Shown: in pieces, positions 1-8,664 of the stretch | Layout: each line of letters starts with the position of its first letter | Numbering within the stretch: position 1 is the first letter of the stretch | From: DASSNR01 sp036278935 | GTDB lineage: Bacteria; Gemmatimonadota; Gemmatimonadetes; Gemmatimonadales; Gemmatimonadaceae | NCBI GenBank assembly: GCA_036278935.1 | Contig: DASUKA010000034.1 | Span: 1 to 11,759, forward strand | Length of the DNA: 11,759 bases | Direction of reading: 5' to 3' | Notes under the pieces: generated by a model | Database searches by the model: none | The model's input: only the letters and a program-made list of their open reading frames with translations | Told to the model about the DNA's origin: nothing | Made by a program: the position numbers and the translations under genes

Positions 1-190
1 GGCGCCGCTCGCGGCGGTCACTGCGCCTGGCCTCGCTCGCGCGCTGGTAGAGCGAAGAGGCGCCCGGTCGTCTATCGCGCACTGGTGATGGCGTCGCATG
101 GTGCGCCAGATGACGCCCGACTCCGGTCTCGACCCGACCTCGCTTCGACCGAGGCTCCCGACCCGCCTTGACCATCGGCGCAGCGCACTG
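1..190. other. Leading region with no confident gene
   Basis: No convincing complete gene is visible. On the + strand the frame starting at base 1 is open from the window edge to a TGA at 169-171, so it could hold the last 56 codons of an upstream gene, but its translation is Arg/Ala/Pro-rich, resembles nothing I recognise, and open frames arise easily at this GC content. A 5-bp stem (138-142 with 150-154) is too weak to call a terminator. The PadR promoter begins near 168. Confidence 0.4.
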
Positions 191-198
191 CATATATA
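168..198 (+). promoter_or_regulatory. Candidate promoter of the PadR-permease operon
   Basis: TTGACC at 168-173 matches a -35 box at five of six positions. TATATA at 193-198 is a possible -10 box 19 bases further on, and CATATA at 191-196 would give the usual 17-base spacing. This lies 45-75 bases before the PadR start, inside the only AT-rich patch of an otherwise GC-rich stretch. The assignment is inferred from sequence only. Confidence 0.45.
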
Positions 199-218
199 GG
201 CGCGACAGGGGTTATATG
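191..218. promoter_or_regulatory. Inverted repeat, candidate PadR operator
   Basis: CATATA (191-196) and TATATG (213-218) form a perfect 6-bp inverted repeat with a 16-base spacer. It overlaps the candidate -10 box and covers the likely transcription start of the PadR gene. PadR-family repressors are dimers that commonly bind AT-rich inverted repeats in their own promoters, so autoregulation is a reasonable inference. The arms are short and AT-only apart from the end bases, so chance is possible. Confidence 0.35.
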
Positions 219-228
219 ACTATGTATT

Positions 229-235
229 GAGGGAG
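229..235 (+). promoter_or_regulatory. Ribosome binding site of the PadR gene
   Basis: GAGGGAG lies 7 bases before ATG 243 and is a good Shine-Dalgarno match. It supports ATG 243 over the in-frame alternatives. Confidence 0.7.
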
Positions 236-242
236 CGCGAGG

Positions 243-587
243 ATGCCCGACGATCGTACGCGCAACGAGCTGTTGCCCGGCACGCTGGAGATGCTGGTGC
301 TCAAGACGCTGAGCCTGGGTCCGCTGCACGGCTACGGCATCGCACAGCACATCCAGCGGCTGTCCGGCGAAGCGCTGCGTGTGGAGGAAGGCTCACTCTA
401 CCCGGCGCTGCAGCGCATGGCGCTCAAGGGGTGGGTACGTTCCAGGTGGAAGCTCACGCCGACAAAGCGGCGCGCGCGCTATTACACCCTCACGGCGGCT
501 GGGCGAAAGCAGCTCGGCCAGGAGGCGTCGGCGTTCGAGCGGCTGGTGGCGGCGATCGGGCGCGTGATGCAGGCGGACGCGGGGTGA
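243..587 (+). CDS. PadR-family transcriptional regulator (acidobacterial ADOP-associated type)
   Basis: This 114-residue protein is a cytosolic DNA-binding regulator made essentially of one PadR winged-helix domain. Visible family motifs are PGTLEMLVLKTL (residues about 12-23), LHGYGI (28-33), EGSLYPAL (49-56, recognition helix region) and RRARYYTLTAAGRKQL (77-92, wing and start of the C-terminal helix). Length and motif order fit the short PadR group that sits next to ADOP permeases (TIGR03433-like). The start is ATG 243, with GAGGGAG 7 bases upstream. Only 4 bases separate its stop from the ATG of the first permease, so it is co-transcribed with it. By family knowledge it probably represses this operon; the inducing signal cannot be read from the sequence. 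The AT-rich inverted repeat at 191-218 is the best candidate for its binding site. Confidence 0.93.
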   Translation: MPDDRTRNELLPGTLEMLVLKTLSLGPLHGYGIAQHIQRLSGEALRVEEGSLYPALQRMALKGWVRSRWKLTPTKRRARYYTLTAAGRKQLGQEASAFERLVAAIGRVMQADAG

Positions 588-591
588 GGTG

Positions 592-3276
592 ATGGTGAGG
601 GTGCGGGCTGTGCTCTTCCGGCTTGCGATGCTCGCGCGGCGACTCGCTGCGCGGCTCGGCCGCTCCGGGCGCGCACGGGAGCTCTCCGAAGAGATGGCGT
701 TCCACGTGGAGATGCTGACGCGCGACGGGATGGCCCGCGGGCTGAGCCGGGACGACGCGCGCGCCGCGGCGCTCCGCCGGTTCGGCAACCGGACGGTGCT
801 GGGTGAGCGGGCGCATGAGATGTGGAGCCTGGGTTCGCTGGATGGCCTGCTCCGCGATGCGAAGCTCGCCGTGCGCGGCTTCCGTCGCTCGCCGACCTTC
901 GCCGTGGCGGTGGTGCTCATCCTCGGTCTCGGCATCGGCATGTCGACCACAATGTTCACGGTCTTCAAGACCATCCTGGTCGATCGACTGCCGATCACAG
1001 CGCAGGATCGGGTGGTCATCATGCACCCGCTCGACCGCAGCGGGCGGCATCTCGATGTGCCGGCGACCTACCTCGTCGAGATCGCACGCGACAGCGCGCT
1101 GTTCAACGCCGTCGCCGGGGTGTATCACCTGGGCGCGCGGGCGCAGCCGTTCGTGGACCGCGGCACGACGGTCGTACTCGCCGTCGCAGATGCGACGGCG
1201 AACTACTTCGATGTGCTCGGCATGCGCCCGGTCCTCGGTCGCTTTCTCCGACCCGAAGATGCAGAGCCAGGCGCGACGCGAGTCCTGGTGCTGAGCTACG
1301 CGAGCTGGCGTCGCGACTTCGGCGGCGATCCCTCCGTCGTCGGCCGCTCGCTCCTGATCCCGTTCTTGCAGCAACGCGCGCGCATCGTCGGTGTAGCGCC
1401 GGCGGGGTTCGAGTACCCCAGCGGCACGGACGCGTGGGCGGCGCTCCCGCGGAATTACATGCCGCTGCAGGTTGATATTGTGGCGCGGCTGGCGCCGAAC
1501 GTGACGATCGACGCCGCGCGCGCAGGGCTCTTCGCGCTCGCGCAGAACGTGAATCCGTTCGCCGTCGTCCCCTCGGCCCCAGGCCAGCCGTCCGTGAGCC
1601 TCGAGATCTCGGGCGTCGCTGCACAGTCGTTCGCCGACACCGTGCTCGGCAGCGCACGGCCAGCGCTCGACGCACTCACATTCGCCGTCGGGCTCCTGCT
1701 GCTTATCGCGTGCGTGAACATCGGCAACCTCTCGCTCCTCCGACTCCTCGGTCGCACCCGCGAGATCGCCGTCCGCCGCGCCATCGGAGCACGCTCCGCG
1801 GACGTCGCGCGGCTCTTCGCGGTTGAGAACGCGTTGTTGGCCACCCTCGGTGGCGCGCTCGGCCTCCTGACGGCTGTGGCCGCGCTGCGCATCGTGCGCG
1901 CCGCGCCCCGACAGGTGCCGCGGCTCGATGCGCTGGGTTCGCTCGGCGTACCGCTCGCGGCCGCCGCGGGGACCACGCTGTTCGCCCTGCTGCTGTGCGG
2001 CGTCCTGCCCAGCCTGATAGCGTCGCGGATCCACCCGTGCGCGGCGCTCCGCTCCGATTCACGCTCGGGCACGGAGAGCCGGTCAGCACGGGGTGCGCGA
2101 CAGTGGCTAGTTGCGATGCAGATCGCGTTGGCCGTGGTGATGCTCGCGGGCGCAGGACTGCTCGTACACACACTCGCGCGATTGGAATCGGTGGACTTGG
2201 GATACCAGCCCGATCACCTATCCATCCTCTCGTGGACCGCGCCACAGAGCGTACTGTCCAGCGACACGCAGACCTTCGAGGTGACCCAGCAGCTCATCCG
2301 CCGCTTCGAGGCCACACCGGGGGTCGTGGCGGCGACGCCGATCGAGAGCGAGCCGTTCAAGGGGCAATCGCTCTTCATGACGAAGCTGGACCCGGTCGAG
2401 CAGCCGGTGACGGAGCGCGCGCAGAATCCGTTTGTGCCGTTCGAGGTTGTGGGTCCGGACTACTTCCGCACTTTCGAGATCCCGATCCTCCGCGGGCGCG
2501 GCTTTACCGCCGCCGACGCCCGAGGCTCGGAGCGGGTCGTCGTGATCAACGAGACGCTCGCCAAGCAGCTCTGGCCCGGCCAGGACGCGCTCGGGAAGCG
2601 ACTCGTGCAGGCGCTCGGGCCGACTCGCGACACGGCGTTCACGGTCGTCGGCATCGCGCGTGACACACGCTTTCGAGAGCTGAAGAACGTCGGGCCGGTC
2701 GTCTACTTCGACTGTGCGCAGCAGCCGAACATGCTGTGGAACGGTATCATTGCCGTACACACCACCCGCCCGCTCTCGGCTATGCTCCCCGCCCTGCGCA
2801 TCGCGACACACGACGTCCTTCCGGACCTCGTCCTCTGGAAGACAGAGACGATGGACCAACTGCTCGAGGCGCCGCTCGCCGGGCCACGCCTCAGCGCGCT
2901 CCTGCTCTCAGGCTTCAGCCTTGTGGCGCTGCTGCTCTCGGCCATCGGGCTCTACGGAGTCATGACCTCTGGCGTGCGGCGGCAGACGCGCGAGATCGGC
3001 GTCCGCATGGCGCTCGGGGCGACGCCGGGCCACATCCGCCGACTCATCCTCGCGGAGGTCTTCGGCGTCGTGGGAATCGGTCTCATCGCCGGGCTCGCCG
3101 GCGCACTTGGCGCCTCGCGCCTGCTGCGGTCATTGCTCTTCCAGGTGAATCCGACCGACCCGCTTACGCTCGCAGGCGTGTGCGTGGTGCTCGTCGTCGT
3201 GACGCTCGTCGCCGCCTACCTCCCCGCCCGCCGCGCAATGCGCGTCGATCCCGCGCAGGTGCTGCGGGCGGAATGA
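592..3276 (+). CDS. ADOP family ABC-type permease (MacB/FtsX-like), copy 1
   Basis: About 894 residues, typical full length for the family. In order: a cytosolic N-terminal permease-prefix domain (about 28-100, with LSEEMAFHVEML and AALRRFGNR); a membrane segment (102-125) with the LGLGIGMSTTMFTVF signature; a first MacB-like periplasmic domain (about 130-350, including DPSVVG and GVAPAGFEYP); an FtsX block of three membrane segments (about 360-480, with ACVNIGNLSLL and TREIAVRRAIGA); a fifth segment (506-527); a second periplasmic domain (about 535-765, with FVPFEVVGPDYFRTF and PILRGRGFT); and a C-terminal FtsX block (about 767-894) ending DPAQVLRAE. No nucleotide-binding domain is present. 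ATG 592 is chosen; GTG 589 and GTG 601 are also possible, and GTG 601 aligns best with the starts of copies 2 and 3 and lies 11 bases after GAGG (586-589). It is probably translationally coupled to the PadR gene. The substrate is unknown. Confidence 0.93.
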   Translation: MVRVRAVLFRLAMLARRLAARLGRSGRARELSEEMAFHVEMLTRDGMARGLSRDDARAAALRRFGNRTVLGERAHEMWSLGSLDGLLRDAKLAVRGFRRSPTFAVAVVLILGLGIGMSTTMFTVFKTILVDRLPITAQDRVVIMHPLDRSGRHLDVPATYLVEIARDSALFNAVAGVYHLGARAQPFVDRGTTVVLAVADATANYFDVLGMRPVLGRFLRPEDAEPGATRVLVLSYASWRRDFGGDPSVVGRSLLIPFLQQRARIVGVAPAGFEYPSGTDAWAALPRNYMPLQVDIVARLAPNVTIDAARAGLFALAQNVNPFAVVPSAPGQPSVSLEISGVAAQSFADTVLGSARPALDALTFAVGLLLLIACVNIGNLSLLRLLGRTREIAVRRAIGARSADVARLFAVENALLATLGGALGLLTAVAALRIVRAAPRQVPRLDALGSLGVPLAAAAGTTLFALLLCGVLPSLIASRIHPCAALRSDSRSGTESRSARGARQWLVAMQIALAVVMLAGAGLLVHTLARLESVDLGYQPDHLSILSWTAPQSVLSSDTQTFEVTQQLIRRFEATPGVVAATPIESEPFKGQSLFMTKLDPVEQPVTERAQNPFVPFEVVGPDYFRTFEIPILRGRGFTAADARGSERVVVINETLAKQLWPGQDALGKRLVQALGPTRDTAFTVVGIARDTRFRELKNVGPVVYFDCAQQPNMLWNGIIAVHTTRPLSAMLPALRIATHDVLPDLVLWKTETMDQLLEAPLAGPRLSALLLSGFSLVALLLSAIGLYGVMTSGVRRQTREIGVRMALGATPGHIRRLILAEVFGVVGIGLIAGLAGALGASRLLRSLLFQVNPTDPLTLAGVCVVLVVVTLVAAYLPARRAMRVDPAQVLRAE
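691..747 (+). repeat. 57-base block identical to 3457-3513
   Basis: All 57 bases are identical to permease 2 at 3457-3513 and encode EMAFHVEMLTRDGMARGLS in both. Flanking codons differ between the copies, including at silent positions, and the corresponding part of permease 3 (about 6115-6171) differs at several bases. Confidence 0.9.
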
Positions 3277-3366
3277 CGATGGGTCGATGCCTCTGCGTCC
3301 TTAGTCCGAGGGAGACGCCGTGAGTGCGGGGGACCTCATTCAGCGCGGCGCCAGGTGAGGTGAGCC
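3277..3366 (+). other. 90-base gap between permeases 1 and 2
   Basis: No gene or clear terminator is seen. The first six bases after the permease 1 stop (CGATGG) also follow the permease 3 stop. The end holds AGGTGAGGTGAG (3353-3364), the ribosome binding site of permease 2. The gap is long enough for an internal promoter, but I see no clear -35/-10 pair. Confidence 0.5.
3353..3364 (+). promoter_or_regulatory. Ribosome binding site of permease 2
   Basis: The overlapping purine-rich motif AGGTGAGGTGAG ends 2 bases before ATG 3367; its second AGG (3358-3360) has a 6-base spacing to the start. This supports ATG 3367. Confidence 0.7.
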
Positions 3367-6024
3367 ATGCAGGCAATCCTGTTTCGTCTCTGGATGCTCG
3401 TGCGCCGGTTCGGTGCACGATTCCATCGCGCCAGGCAGTCGCGAGAACTCTCTGAGGAGATGGCGTTCCACGTGGAGATGCTGACGCGCGACGGGATGGC
3501 CCGCGGGCTGAGCGAGAACGACGCCCGCACCACGGCACTTCGCAAGTTCGGCAACAGAACGTCGCTCGCTGAGCAGGCGCATGAGATGTCGAGCCTGGGC
3601 AGTCTGGAGACCGCAGCGCGCGATGCGCGGATCGGACTCCGCGCACTGCGCCGCTCGCCAGCCTTCGCGCTCGTCGCCATTCTCACACTTGCCCTGGGGA
3701 TCGGACTCTCGACGGCGGTGTTCACCGTGGCCGATGCGGTGCTCCTGCGCCCACTCCCCATGCGCGATCAGGCTCGCGTCGTCGCACTCTGGGGGCAGGA
3801 TCGGAAGCAGGGCTTCGACCACTACCCGTTGGGGCTGGATGATGCCCGCGCCTTCGCGCGCCGCAGCCGGTCGCTCGAGCAGGTTGCCTTCGCAAGCTAC
3901 TACGGTGCCACGGCAGTGCCGGTGCGACTGGGCGACCAGATCACACGGCTGCACCGCGCGCTCGTGTCCGGTGGCTTCTTCCAAATGCTCGGGACGCGGC
4001 CCGTACTCGGCCGCGCGTTGGGCGACTCGGACGATGTGCGCGGCGCCGCGCCGGTGCTCGTGTTGAGCTACGCCGCCTGGCGGCAGCGCTTCGGCGGCGA
4101 CCCGCGCGTCCTCGGCCAGCAACTCCGCATGTACGGGAGCGATCTGGTCTACACGGTCATCGGCGTGATGCCTCAGGGACTCGACTATCCGAGAGGTACG
4201 GATTTCTGGGCACCGCTCATCCCGTCCACGCCGCTGGACCGAACGTCCTTCATCGCGCTGGATGTAATCGGGCGGCTCCGATCCGGCACCACACCCGCCG
4301 ATGCGCGCGGCGAGCTCACGGCCTTCTTCGCCCGTCCCGAGGCCCCGACGCCCGAGCGCGCACTCCACGGTGTTGCCCACACACTGCCACAGCTCATCCT
4401 CGGCGATATCCGCCCCGCGCTGCTCGCGTTCGCCGCTGCCGCGGGGCTGCTCCTTCTCATCACGTGCATCAACGTCGCCAATCTGCTCCTCGTGCGCGGG
4501 CTCGCGCGCATGCGGGAGATCGCCGTGCGATCGGCGCTCGGCGCCGGGCGCGCCCAGGTCGTGGCACAGCTGCTCATTGAGAACGCGCTGCTCGCGATCG
4601 CCGGCGGCGTGCTCGGCGTGGCGGTGGCGGCCGGCGCGGTGCGGTGCTTCGTGGCCTTCGCGCCGGCCGGCGTTCCGCGGCTGGACGAGATCCACCTGAA
4701 CGCGGCAGCACTGGCAGGCGCCGTAGCCATCACTGGCATCGCGATGCTGATCTTCGCCCTCGCGCCGGCAGTCATGACATCGCGCGTGGAGCCGCAGCAG
4801 GTGCTGCGGTCGGATACGCGCCAGGGCGCGAGTCGTCGCTCGCGTTTCGCAACCGAGGGCTTGGTGGTGGGACAGATGGCGCTCGCCCTGCTCGTGCTCT
4901 CGGCCGCAGGGCTCATTGCCAGAAGCCTCATCAAGCTTGAGCGCGCGAAGCTGTCGCTCGATCCGTCGCACCTGCTGATCGGCGAACTCGCCATTCGCTC
5001 CGACGAGTACGGCAGCACGGCCAAACAGACCGCGATGCTCGACGCGCTCCTGCCGCAGCTCCGGGCACTGCCCGGCGTACTGGGTGCGTCGCCCGTGGTC
5101 GCTGCACCGTTTTCAGGCTCCGGCGGATGGGATGGCGCACCCGCGGCGGAAGGGGAGACGGCGGCGGACAGAGCCGCCAACCCGGTGCTCAACATGGAGG
5201 TGGTCGCTCCGGACTACTTCGCGACGCTCGGCATCCCGATCCTCCGCGGGCGGGGCTTCACCGAGGCGGACCGCGAGGGCGCGCAGGCGGTCGTGATGCT
5301 CAGCGAGTCCGCCGCGCGGCACTACTGGCCGAGCGACAATCCCATCGGCAAGCGACTGACAATGGGCGGTGGGTCGCGGCAGATGCTCACCGTCGTCGGC
5401 ATCGTGCCGGACACGCGCTATCGTAACCTGCGTGAGGCGCGTCCCAGCATCTACTTCCCGCTGCATCAGTCGTTCTTCCCCTTCGCGCCGACAACGCTGG
5501 CCATCCGCACCAGCGGGTCGGCGGCCGCGCTGGTGCCGGCGATCCGGCGTGTGATCGGGGAGACGGCGCCCGGTGTGGCGCTGGTGAGCGCACGGCCGTT
5601 CGAGAGCTACCTCGACGGGCCACTGGCGCAGCCACGGCTGAATGCCCTGCTCCTCGCCATCTTCGCGGGCGCGGCGCTCGCGCTGGCCGCCGTCGGGCTG
5701 TTCGGCGTGATGGCGACGATGGTGCGGCAGCGGACGCGGGAGCTCGGGGTGCGGATGGCGCTCGGCGCCACGGCAACTGACCTGCGGCGGATGGTCGTGC
5801 GGCGCGGACTCGTGATCGCGGGGCTCGGCGTGGGCGCGGGGCTGGTTGGCGCGCTGCTGGCGAATCGTCTGCTCGCGGGCTTGCTCTACGACGTGAGTCC
5901 AACGGACGGGGTGACGCTTGCAGCTGTTGCGGCGGCGCTCCTCAGCGTGGCGGGAGTTGCCAGCGTCATCCCGGCATGCGCGATCACTCGCATCGATCCG
6001 GTGAGCGCGTTGCGGGCGGAATAA
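3367..6024 (+). CDS. ADOP family ABC-type permease (MacB/FtsX-like), copy 2
   Basis: 885 residues. A cytosolic prefix domain (about 27-98, LSEEMAFHVEML, TTALRKFGNR) is followed by membrane segment 1 (99-122, LTLALGIGLSTAVFTVADAV), periplasmic domain 1 (about 125-345), FtsX segments 2-4 (about 349-372, 403-428, 447-470, with TCINVANLLLVRG and REIAVRSALGAGR), segment 5 (about 497-519), periplasmic domain 2 (about 525-750, with PDYFATLGIPILRGRGFTEAD) and a final FtsX block (753-885). The expected C-terminal double arginine (PARRA in copies 1 and 3) is replaced here by PACAI before TRIDPVSALRAE. It is the most divergent of the three except for the 57-base block shared with copy 1. No ATPase domain is present. 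Its TAA overlaps the next start by one base (TAATG, 6022-6026), so copy 3 is likely translationally coupled to it. The substrate cannot be inferred. Confidence 0.93.
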   Translation: MQAILFRLWMLVRRFGARFHRARQSRELSEEMAFHVEMLTRDGMARGLSENDARTTALRKFGNRTSLAEQAHEMSSLGSLETAARDARIGLRALRRSPAFALVAILTLALGIGLSTAVFTVADAVLLRPLPMRDQARVVALWGQDRKQGFDHYPLGLDDARAFARRSRSLEQVAFASYYGATAVPVRLGDQITRLHRALVSGGFFQMLGTRPVLGRALGDSDDVRGAAPVLVLSYAAWRQRFGGDPRVLGQQLRMYGSDLVYTVIGVMPQGLDYPRGTDFWAPLIPSTPLDRTSFIALDVIGRLRSGTTPADARGELTAFFARPEAPTPERALHGVAHTLPQLILGDIRPALLAFAAAAGLLLLITCINVANLLLVRGLARMREIAVRSALGAGRAQVVAQLLIENALLAIAGGVLGVAVAAGAVRCFVAFAPAGVPRLDEIHLNAAALAGAVAITGIAMLIFALAPAVMTSRVEPQQVLRSDTRQGASRRSRFATEGLVVGQMALALLVLSAAGLIARSLIKLERAKLSLDPSHLLIGELAIRSDEYGSTAKQTAMLDALLPQLRALPGVLGASPVVAAPFSGSGGWDGAPAAEGETAADRAANPVLNMEVVAPDYFATLGIPILRGRGFTEADREGAQAVVMLSESAARHYWPSDNPIGKRLTMGGGSRQMLTVVGIVPDTRYRNLREARPSIYFPLHQSFFPFAPTTLAIRTSGSAAALVPAIRRVIGETAPGVALVSARPFESYLDGPLAQPRLNALLLAIFAGAALALAAVGLFGVMATMVRQRTRELGVRMALGATATDLRRMVVRRGLVIAGLGVGAGLVGALLANRLLAGLLYDVSPTDGVTLAAVAAALLSVAGVASVIPACAITRIDPVSALRAE
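3457..3513 (+). repeat. 57-base block identical to 691-747
   Basis: This is the second copy of the block described at 691-747, in the same reading frame and at the same place in the prefix domain of permease 2. Confidence 0.9.
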
Positions 6025-8663
6025 TGCGCGTCATCCTGTTCCGTCTCGGAGTGCTAGTGCGCCGGCTCTACGCGCGACTCGGGCGTGCGGGGCGAACGCA
6101 CGAGCTCTCCGAAGAGCTGGCGTTCCATGTGGAGCTCCTCACGCGCGACGGCGTCGCGCGCGGGCTGAGCCCGGAGGACGCCCGCGCCGCAGCGCTCCGC
6201 CAGTTCGGCAACCGGGCCGCGCTCGCCGAACAGGCGCACGACATGTGGAGCTTGGGCTGGTTGGATCAGCTGTTACGCGATGCGCGGATCGCGGTGCGCG
6301 GCTTCCGGCGCACACCGACCTTCGCCGTGACGGCGGTGCTCATCCTCGGCCTCGGCATCGGGATGGCCACGGCGATGTTCACGGTCTTCCACGCCGTCGT
6401 GCTGCGGCAACTGCCCGTGCTCGAGCCAGATCGGATCGTCACGCTCTGGATGTACCGCGATCCGACAGTGGAGCTCCCGTTGACCGCGACAGAGGTCGAG
6501 GCACTGCGCCGAGAGAGTCGGACCATGCGGGACATTGCAGGCACGGTGCACTTCGGCGCCTCTGTCACATCGCTGAGGGAGGGTGACAGGACGCTCGTGA
6601 TGAAGCAAGCAGCCGTCACCGCCAATTTCTTCGATGTGCTTGGCGCGCATCCGGTGCTTGGCCGCCTGCTCCGGCCGGAAGACCGCGATGCAACATCGCA
6701 TGTGACGGTGCTGAGCTACCGCGCATGGCAGCAGCAGTTCGGCGGTGACCCTCACGTTGTCGGTATGCGCCTCACGACGACGACAGAAGATCAGGGCGTC
6801 TCCACGGTTGTTGGCGTCGCACCACCGGGCCTCGATGAGCCCACCGGCGTGGACTACTGGACGGCCACCCCGGCGGGGAGCCTTCCTGGCGTTGGGTTCG
6901 ATATCGTCGCGCGTCTCGCGCCTGGTGCGACCCCAGCTGCGGCACGGGCGGAATTCTTCTCCCTGGTGCAGCGCCTCGACCGACAGCAACAGGTTTCGCT
7001 CCACCCCGCCGGCGCGTCCGTTCGGACGCTCGCACAGGCGGTGCTCGGCAATGCGAGACCGATCCTCATCGTGCTCACCGCGGCGGTGGCTTTGCTGCTT
7101 CTCATCGCCTGCGTGAACGTCGGCAACCTGCTGCTCCTGCGCGCCGCGTTGCGCAAGCGGGAGATGGTGATTCGCCGTGCGCTGGGTGCGAGCGCCGGCC
7201 AGATCGCGCGACTGCTCCTCGTGGAGAGCGCGCTGCTCGGCCTCGCCGGCGGCGTGCTCGGCCTCATCTCGGCGGACATCCTGCTTCACATACTCCTCGC
7301 TGCCGCGCCGGCCGAGCTGCCGCGCATGGACATGATTGACCTTGCCGGCACGCCGGTTGGCGTGGCCGCAGCTGTGACGCTCCTCGCGGTGCTCATCTTC
7401 GGTGTTCTCCCCGCGCTTGCGGCAGCGCACGGGAATCTCGCTTCTGCCCTCCGACTCGACTCGCGCTCTGGTGGTGAGACTCGGCAGCGACGCCGCATTC
7501 GGCAATGGCTAGTTGCATCGCAGGTGGCGCTCGCGGTCATCCTGCTCGCCGGCGCCGGCCTGCTCGTGCGGAGTCTGGCGTACCTGGACCGCATCGACCT
7601 CGGGTACACCAGCGAGCACCTCTCCATCCTCGAGCTTGCCATTCCCTTCGCGAACTACACGTCGCTGGCGAAGTTCGATGCGATGTACGACGAGCTGAAC
7701 CGACGCCTGCGCGCGGTGCCGGGTGTCACCGCCGAGACACCGGTGCTGCTGCCACCCTTCGTCGGTGCGCAGGTCTGGATCGTGAGGCCCGTGCTGGAAG
7801 GCCAATCCAGAACCGCGGCCGATGCAAACCCGTTCGTGCCTCTCGAGTGCGGGGGACCGGACTACTTCCGCACCTTTGGCATTCCCATTCTACGCGGTCG
7901 CGGCTTCACGGACGACGATGACACGCATGCACCGAAGGTGGCGGTGGTGAGCGAAGCGGTGGCACGACGCTTCTGGCAGGGCGAGGATCCAATCGGCAAA
8001 CATCTCCGGTTCGCCGGGGCTGACACCAGCATGCGGACGGTGGTCGGGGTCGCGGGCGATGTCCGATTCCGCCGCCTGCGGCACGCGACGCCGACGATCT
8101 ACCTGCCCTGGCGCCAGTCCTACACCCTGGGCTATGTCGCACTGCGGACGCGTGGGACTCTCGCATCGGTGCTGCCGGCCGTACGCCGTACCGTCGGCAA
8201 CTTCGGCGCGCAGTTCGGTGTTGGACGGGCGTTGACCATGGACGACTATCTGGCTGGTCCACTCGCCCAGCCCCGATTGAGCGCGCTGCTGCTCTCCGGC
8301 TTCGGGATCGTGGCGCTGCTGTTGGCGGCCATCGGGCTGTACGGTGTGATGGCCACAGCCGTGCGCGAGCAGCGGCGTGACATGGGGATTCGGCTGGCGC
8401 TGGGCGCCACGCCCGGCCACTTACGGCGACAGGTGATCGGCAACGCGCTTGTCGTAACGGCGCTGGGGGCAGTCGTTGGACTCGGTGCGGCGCTGGCCAG
8501 CTCGCGGCTGCTCGCGAGTCTCCTCTTCGAAGTGAGCCCGAGCGATCCGGTGACGCTGCTTGGCGTCGCGGTACTGCTCGTCGCCGTAGGCGCGGCCGCC
8601 GCCTATCTGCCCGCGCGCCGCGCGACGCGGGTGGACCCGGCGCAGGTGCTGCGCGCGGAGTGA
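6024..8663 (+). CDS. ADOP family ABC-type permease (MacB/FtsX-like), copy 3
   Basis: 879 residues from ATG 6024. The frame is open further upstream, but this start is chosen because it sits in a TAATG overlap with permease 2 and because MRVILFRLGVLVRR then aligns with MQAILFRLWMLVRR at the start of copy 2. Layout: prefix domain (about 27-97, LSEELAFHVELL, AALRQFGNR), membrane segment 1 (98-122), periplasmic domain 1 (about 125-345), FtsX segments 2-4 (about 348-371, 402-426, 445-468), segment 5 (495-518), periplasmic domain 2 (about 525-750, with FVPLECGGPDYFRTFGIPILRGRGFT) and a C-terminal FtsX block (about 752-879, AAYLPARRATRVDPAQVLRAE). It resembles copy 1 more than copy 2: MWSLG..D.LLRDA.-AVRGFRR, LILGLGIGM, ATPGH.RR and the last 10 residues are shared with copy 1. 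No ATPase domain is present. It is the last gene of the operon. Confidence 0.93.
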   Translation: MRVILFRLGVLVRRLYARLGRAGRTHELSEELAFHVELLTRDGVARGLSPEDARAAALRQFGNRAALAEQAHDMWSLGWLDQLLRDARIAVRGFRRTPTFAVTAVLILGLGIGMATAMFTVFHAVVLRQLPVLEPDRIVTLWMYRDPTVELPLTATEVEALRRESRTMRDIAGTVHFGASVTSLREGDRTLVMKQAAVTANFFDVLGAHPVLGRLLRPEDRDATSHVTVLSYRAWQQQFGGDPHVVGMRLTTTTEDQGVSTVVGVAPPGLDEPTGVDYWTATPAGSLPGVGFDIVARLAPGATPAAARAEFFSLVQRLDRQQQVSLHPAGASVRTLAQAVLGNARPILIVLTAAVALLLLIACVNVGNLLLLRAALRKREMVIRRALGASAGQIARLLLVESALLGLAGGVLGLISADILLHILLAAAPAELPRMDMIDLAGTPVGVAAAVTLLAVLIFGVLPALAAAHGNLASALRLDSRSGGETRQRRRIRQWLVASQVALAVILLAGAGLLVRSLAYLDRIDLGYTSEHLSILELAIPFANYTSLAKFDAMYDELNRRLRAVPGVTAETPVLLPPFVGAQVWIVRPVLEGQSRTAADANPFVPLECGGPDYFRTFGIPILRGRGFTDDDDTHAPKVAVVSEAVARRFWQGEDPIGKHLRFAGADTSMRTVVGVAGDVRFRRLRHATPTIYLPWRQSYTLGYVALRTRGTLASVLPAVRRTVGNFGAQFGVGRALTMDDYLAGPLAQPRLSALLLSGFGIVALLLAAIGLYGVMATAVREQRRDMGIRLALGATPGHLRRQVIGNALVVTALGAVVGLGAALASSRLLASLLFEVSPSDPVTLLGVAVLLVAVGAAAAYLPARRATRVDPAQVLRAE

Positions 8664-8664
8664 C

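Noticed and set aside
35..75. tRNA-like D-arm (GCTC...GGTAGAGC)
   Set aside because: No matching anticodon stem, T-arm or acceptor stem could be placed around it.
3340..4971. Long - strand open frame (543 codons) opposite permease 2, and a similar one at 490-2034 opposite permease 1
   Set aside because: Both are antisense shadows of strongly coding permease genes, with charged low-complexity translations and no family match.
5976..6023. In-frame upstream extension of permease 3 (16 codons)
   Set aside because: It overlaps the end of permease 2, and ATG 6024 in the TAATG overlap gives an N-terminus matching the start of permease 2.
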